A DNA stretch of 64,000 bases from Polaromonas sp. JS666. GTDB lineage: Bacteria > Pseudomonadota > Gammaproteobacteria > Burkholderiales > Burkholderiaceae_C. The stretch is from assembly GCF_900103405.1 (NCBI RefSeq), contig NZ_FNHX01000001.1:248001-312000 (forward strand). The letters run 5' to 3'. The translations under genes were made by a program, and so were the position numbers. Below, piece by piece: positions 60,748-64,000 of the stretch. Numbering within the stretch: position 1 is the stretch's first letter; each line of letters opens with the position of its first letter. Below the pieces are notes generated by a model, which saw only the letters and a list, made by a program, of their open reading frames with translations, was not told the DNA's origin and ran no database searches.

Positions 60748-61461
60748 ATGGACGCGTCACAAATACTTTCGGCAAGAGGCCGCAAGCCGCTTCGGCCTGC
60801 CTCGGCTGTACGTGCGGCGGCTGCAAAGCGCGGCAAGCACGCCGGCAACATCTGCTATGTCTACGGGGAAAAGACCCAATCCAACTGGACACTTGTCAGT
60901 GACCTGGAGCTTGCAAATTTTCTCGATCTTGAGTCCGACAGCTCAGTAAAGACCTACAACCTCAATACAGATCGCGTCATTGCGCAGCTGGGTTCTGAAG
61001 GCTACCAAGGTTCCAAACCGGACGCGCTGGTGACGTATTTCAGTGGGATGGAGGAGATGCGAGAGGTCAAATATCAGAAAGACATCGATACAGACCTGCG
61101 CGCACAACACCAGGCGGAAGTTCAACGTGAAGCCGCAAGGAAGTGCGGCTTCCAGTGGCGCCACTATACGGAGGCCGATGCAAAGGCGAACTACTGCCGA
61201 ATCATGAACTGGTTGCGGATTGGTGGGGCACTCAGGGAAGCCAAAAGTCACCATACGGAGCCATTGGAAAAAACCATTTGCGCGTGGCTGAAGGACCGGC
61301 CTCATGTTGACCTAGCGCAACTGAACGTTGCTATGGGTTGCGAATGGCGGCTGAGTTTCGTGGCCATCTTTCGCCTGTTTCAGCGTGGACGTCTGGATAT
61401 CGACCTTTCAAGTGGCCCCTTAACGTGGCGCACACCGCTTGCTCTTAGGAGGAAAAAATGA
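60748..61461 (+). CDS. tnsA: Tn7-like transposase subunit TnsA (endonuclease)
   Basis: Cleaves the 5' ends of the transposon. The product is 237 residues from the ATG at 60748. Restriction-endonuclease-like core: E54 in SDLELANFLD, D92 in KPDALVTY, and E106-V-K108 in REVKYQKD, matching the Glu...Asp...(Gln/Glu)-x-Lys active site of TnsA. The region after about 150 would be the C-terminal winged-helix part that contacts TnsC. The stop overlaps the tnsB start (ATGA). The presence of TnsA means excision should be cut-and-paste rather than cointegrate-forming. Confidence 0.85.
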   Translation: MDASQILSARGRKPLRPASAVRAAAAKRGKHAGNICYVYGEKTQSNWTLVSDLELANFLDLESDSSVKTYNLNTDRVIAQLGSEGYQGSKPDALVTYFSGMEEMREVKYQKDIDTDLRAQHQAEVQREAARKCGFQWRHYTEADAKANYCRIMNWLRIGGALREAKSHHTEPLEKTICAWLKDRPHVDLAQLNVAMGCEWRLSFVAIFRLFQRGRLDIDLSSGPLTWRTPLALRRKK

Positions 61462-63419
61462 CTTTTCCTCGCAGTAAATTTGGCTCGGCCTTGGAGCTAA
61501 GCGCATGGCCGGATGTTGATAGTGCACTCATTCTTCCTGAACGAAGAAAACGATTCGAAACGTTGAGGGCTGCACTTCAGATGTATTTGAATGGTTCCAC
61601 GCCCGGACAAATTAAGAAAATTCATGGCGTCACCAGGCAAGAGATTTTTTATTACCTGCAGCGCTGCACTGCCGAGCATTCGGATGGCAGGCCGATGGGC
61701 TATAGGGCACTAGTAGGCCAAGCACACGTTAAGAGCTATCAACGTAAAAAGGAGGTTATCAACGTCAATAGTGATGGGTACGGTTGCGCGGGCGCATTTG
61801 TCAAACTTCTAGCGGAGTACCCAAAAATAGTGCGGATCATTCGAAAGGCTGTGGGTGGACGGACAGGGCGCTCACTCAAAGCCGCCGGCCTCCATGTGAG
61901 GACGATTCACCAAGCCATGTTGCAAGAGCTTCGGGACACTGGCGTGAAGGCGGACGAGTATCCATTCAACACGACTTCTAGTGGCTACATCTCCCTCTGC
62001 CGCTATATACGAAACTTAATGAATCAGGGCGATAGCGCAGTCATGCGCGCCAGATTCGGTGATGTAGCAATTGACGCTCAAATCGCTGGGATGGGGCAAA
62101 CTGGTTGGCTAAACGCTGCAGCGCCTTTGGACCTGGTCTGCTATGACGAGCAAGCTCTTCCGTTCATCGGGATTCTAAAGACCTACATTGGGGACGAGGA
62201 GGTTGACGTACCGCTTCAACGTTGCAGCCTCTGTCTCATTGTGGATGAGCACAGCAGTGCTGCGCTTGGGTATTTCATTTCGACCCGTCGGCGGATATGT
62301 GCGGGTGACATGCTTTCGGCTGTAGAGCATCTGCTGAGGCCTTGGACGCCAAAAGAACTCACTGTCGACGGCCTTAAGTACCGTGAAGGCGCCGGATTCC
62401 CATCCGGGGTAGTTGACGGTTTTTTGGGCAGACGCATTGGCCTTGTGAAAATGGATAACGACCTCACTCACTATGCCAATTCAGTCGTGGGCTTCATGGT
62501 TGAAAAAACCGGATATGCCGTTCAATACGGGAAAGTCAGGCGATGGATCACCCGAATTACCGGAGAGAGGGTATTCGGGGAAATCCAGAAACGCCATTTC
62601 CGGCAGCTGCCGTCCACTACCGGAAGCGGTCCGGCAGACCGAGCTGTTAGCGATCCTGTTGGTAAGGCGATTCGCTACCAAATTGAGTTTCATGAACTCG
62701 AAGAGATCGTAGAAGTCGCATTGGCGAACTACAACGCAACACCGAGGGCGGAGCTCTTCAACAAGACGCCGTTGGAGCGCTTGCGCCGCCACTATGAGAA
62801 CAACGGCCCCGGGTCAGTCATTCCTGCACTGAGTGCCGAATTTATGGAAAGACCCCACTTACCGGAGGAGGTCTTCAGTTGCGTAGTCAGGGGTAGCGCG
62901 GCCAACGGCCGCCGTCCGTACATCGAACTGGATACGGCTCATTACACGAATGATCTTCTCCGCGACTCGTGGGGAATGATTGGAAAAAAACTCACTGTAC
63001 TAGTCCGGGGTGATTTTCGAACGCTGAGAGCTTTCAAGGAAAACGGAGAAGAGTACTTGCCACTTCGTGTCATTGGGCATTGGAGTATGTCTCCACACAC
63101 CCGATCAATGCGCACGGAGATTAACCGGCTTCACCGTGAGGGGGAGCTCAAGTTCGATCAATCACAAGACCCAGTCGCTGCCTACAACGTACGCCTTGCC
63201 ATGAAGGCGAGAGAAAAAGGTCGGAAAAACAAAATCACGAGGGAATCAAATCGACTCCTGGAATCGGTGAGATTTGCCGACGAAAAACAGTTTATTGCGC
63301 AGATGGTCGCACCAAAAACTGAGCTGAATGCACCAGGTAATACACGGGGATACACACCACCACACTCACTTCATAAGTGGCAACAGGCTTTCTCCAAATC
63401 ACCGAAGGAGCCGCAATGA
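61458..63419 (+). CDS. tnsB: Tn7-like transposase subunit TnsB (DDE recombinase)
   Basis: Cuts and joins the 3' ends. The product is 653 residues with AGGAGG before the ATG. An N-terminal helix-turn-helix region (about 35-75, STPGQIKKIHGVTRQEIFYY) and further DNA-binding parts precede an RNase H-like integrase core. Proposed catalytic residues are D230 (VCYDEQAL), D333 (VKMDNDLTHYAN) and E370 (GERVFGE), giving a 36-residue Asp-Glu spacing. A Mu-transposase-like beta-barrel (about 480-560) and a basic C-terminal tail that would contact TnsC follow. It overlaps tnsC by ATGA. Confidence 0.88.
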   Translation: MTFPRSKFGSALELSAWPDVDSALILPERRKRFETLRAALQMYLNGSTPGQIKKIHGVTRQEIFYYLQRCTAEHSDGRPMGYRALVGQAHVKSYQRKKEVINVNSDGYGCAGAFVKLLAEYPKIVRIIRKAVGGRTGRSLKAAGLHVRTIHQAMLQELRDTGVKADEYPFNTTSSGYISLCRYIRNLMNQGDSAVMRARFGDVAIDAQIAGMGQTGWLNAAAPLDLVCYDEQALPFIGILKTYIGDEEVDVPLQRCSLCLIVDEHSSAALGYFISTRRRICAGDMLSAVEHLLRPWTPKELTVDGLKYREGAGFPSGVVDGFLGRRIGLVKMDNDLTHYANSVVGFMVEKTGYAVQYGKVRRWITRITGERVFGEIQKRHFRQLPSTTGSGPADRAVSDPVGKAIRYQIEFHELEEIVEVALANYNATPRAELFNKTPLERLRRHYENNGPGSVIPALSAEFMERPHLPEEVFSCVVRGSAANGRRPYIELDTAHYTNDLLRDSWGMIGKKLTVLVRGDFRTLRAFKENGEEYLPLRVIGHWSMSPHTRSMRTEINRLHREGELKFDQSQDPVAAYNVRLAMKAREKGRKNKITRESNRLLESVRFADEKQFIAQMVAPKTELNAPGNTRGYTPPHSLHKWQQAFSKSPKEPQ

Positions 63420-64000
63420 CTACCTTCTTAGGCGCAGAGAATTTTGTCGAATGCGATATCTCCAGAATATCCGATCGACAGGCGATGCTCCCAATGCATC
63501 CCATGCTGGATCGAAACTATGTGTTGGACACAGATGTTATCGAGCATGCGTATGGCCTGATTTTCGAATGGGCAATGCTTCGAAAAAGCGGACTCGTGTT
63601 CACGGGACGACAGCGCAACGGGAAAACCTATGCCTGCTACCGGATCATTGAACGACTGTCGCGCGATGCCCCTCATCTACCTGTGCTTTATATGTCCGCA
63701 GAGAGAGCCTTGAATGAGCGGAAGGAAAAGTATTTCATGCGGCAACTGGAACGTTGGCGCTTTCCCGTCCAATCCTCGTCCAGAAATGCATCCTTTCAGC
63801 AGATCTTTAGCCGGTACTTGATTACGCAGTGTATGAACAGAGGTAATCGCAGCGTTCTCCTGATCGTGGATGAAGCCCAATGCATGACGATCAAGGAATT
63901 CAGCTACTTGATAGAGATCTGGAATTTGATGCGAAGAGAGGGCTACCAGCTTTGCACGGTCTTAATCGGACAACCAGAGCTCAAGGCACTTCTAGGGTCA
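63416..64000 (+). CDS. tnsC: Tn7-like AAA+ regulator TnsC/TniB, N-terminal part (runs off the window)
   Basis: 195 codons are visible and the frame is still open at the window end. Walker A TGRQRNGKT (G64 to T71) and Walker B VLLIVDEAQ (D152, E153) are intact; TVLIGQPELK corresponds to the sensor strand of TniB/TnsC proteins. The Walker A sits only about 63 residues from the start. TnsC polymerises on DNA with ATP and passes target information from TnsD/TniQ to TnsAB. The C terminus and following genes are needed to classify the element. Confidence 0.88.
   Translation, partial: MTTFLGAENFVECDISRISDRQAMLPMHPMLDRNYVLDTDVIEHAYGLIFEWAMLRKSGLVFTGRQRNGKTYACYRIIERLSRDAPHLPVLYMSAERALNERKEKYFMRQLERWRFPVQSSSRNASFQQIFSRYLITQCMNRGNRSVLLIVDEAQCMTIKEFSYLIEIWNLMRREGYQLCTVLIGQPELKALLGS

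Larger units (their letters stand above)
60159..64000 (+). mobile_element. Tn7-like transposon, tnsA-proximal end and core transposition genes (partial)
   Basis: From about 60159 onward the DNA is visibly less GC-rich than the preceding 60 kb, and codon choice changes. It contains short repeats resembling transposase-binding sites near the boundary, then tnsA, tnsB and tnsC in the Tn7 order and orientation, reading away from the end. In Tn7 the tnsA-proximal end is the one that lies next to the chromosomal attachment site. The far end, tniQ/tnsD and cargo are outside the window. The exact terminus is uncertain: TGT at 60168 and TGT at 60196 are the candidates for the first transposon base. 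Confidence 0.85.

Overview
This window is a stretch of chromosome from a high-GC betaproteobacterium, almost certainly Burkholderiales, family Comamonadaceae (Polaromonas/Rhodoferax/Variovorax-like). This rests on gene order and protein families read from the sequence: zipA-ligA, map-glnD, mltG-tmk-holB-pilZ-tatD, a Burkholderiales-type trimeric porin, a Liv-type transporter inside a beta-oxidation cluster, and a GC-hairpin intergenic repeat I associate from memory with this family. No database was consulted.

Layout. 1-12.1 kb is housekeeping: the 3' end of zipA, ligA, a small lipoprotein, def, a methyltransferase, then glnD and map on the minus strand, a strikingly structured non-coding element (7587-7853) and purL. 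12.1-18.7 kb is mostly minus-strand stress and envelope genes: a CBS-pair protein, an unusual fusion of two ribosomal L7/L12-like motifs to a membrane anchor and a solute-binding domain, a parvulin isomerase, BolA, YciB, MsrB, SelO and a Crp/Fnr regulator. 18.9-38.2 kb is a long plus-strand lipid/acyl-CoA block: acyl-CoA synthetase, a complete Liv-type ABC importer, a FadB-type fusion enzyme, thiolase, two acyl-CoA dehydrogenases, two short-chain dehydrogenases, a hotdog thioesterase, a quinone-reductase-like enzyme and a GST. Together these could import, activate and beta-oxidise an acyl or aromatic acid. 38.2-54.9 kb is mixed: a hydrolase, a thiol-disulfide lipoprotein, serA, a half-length MreB-like protein, small membrane proteins, LapA, tex, a patatin-like lipase, a porin, an alcohol dehydrogenase, an esterase, a thioesterase-acetyltransferase fusion, a TANGO2-like protein and YgfZ. 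55.0-60.2 kb is the mltG-tmk-holB-pilZ-tatD operon, followed by an ankyrin protein and a small membrane protein.

At about 60.16 kb the base composition drops visibly and a Tn7-like transposon begins. It has repeated putative transposase-binding sites, then tnsA, tnsB and tnsC translationally coupled by ATGA overlaps. tnsC runs off the window end. Target selection (TniQ/TnsD) and cargo lie outside, so whether this is a classical Tn7-like element, a CRISPR-associated one or something new cannot be decided here.

The main points for a second look are the Tn7-like element and its end, the nested inverted-repeat element between map and purL, the L7/L12-solute-binding fusion, the thioesterase-GNAT fusion, the half-MreB protein, a Walker A lysine-to-arginine change in LivF, and promoter geometry suggesting leaderless mRNAs for def, map, yciB and pilZ. 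I saw no rRNA, tRNA or CRISPR array.
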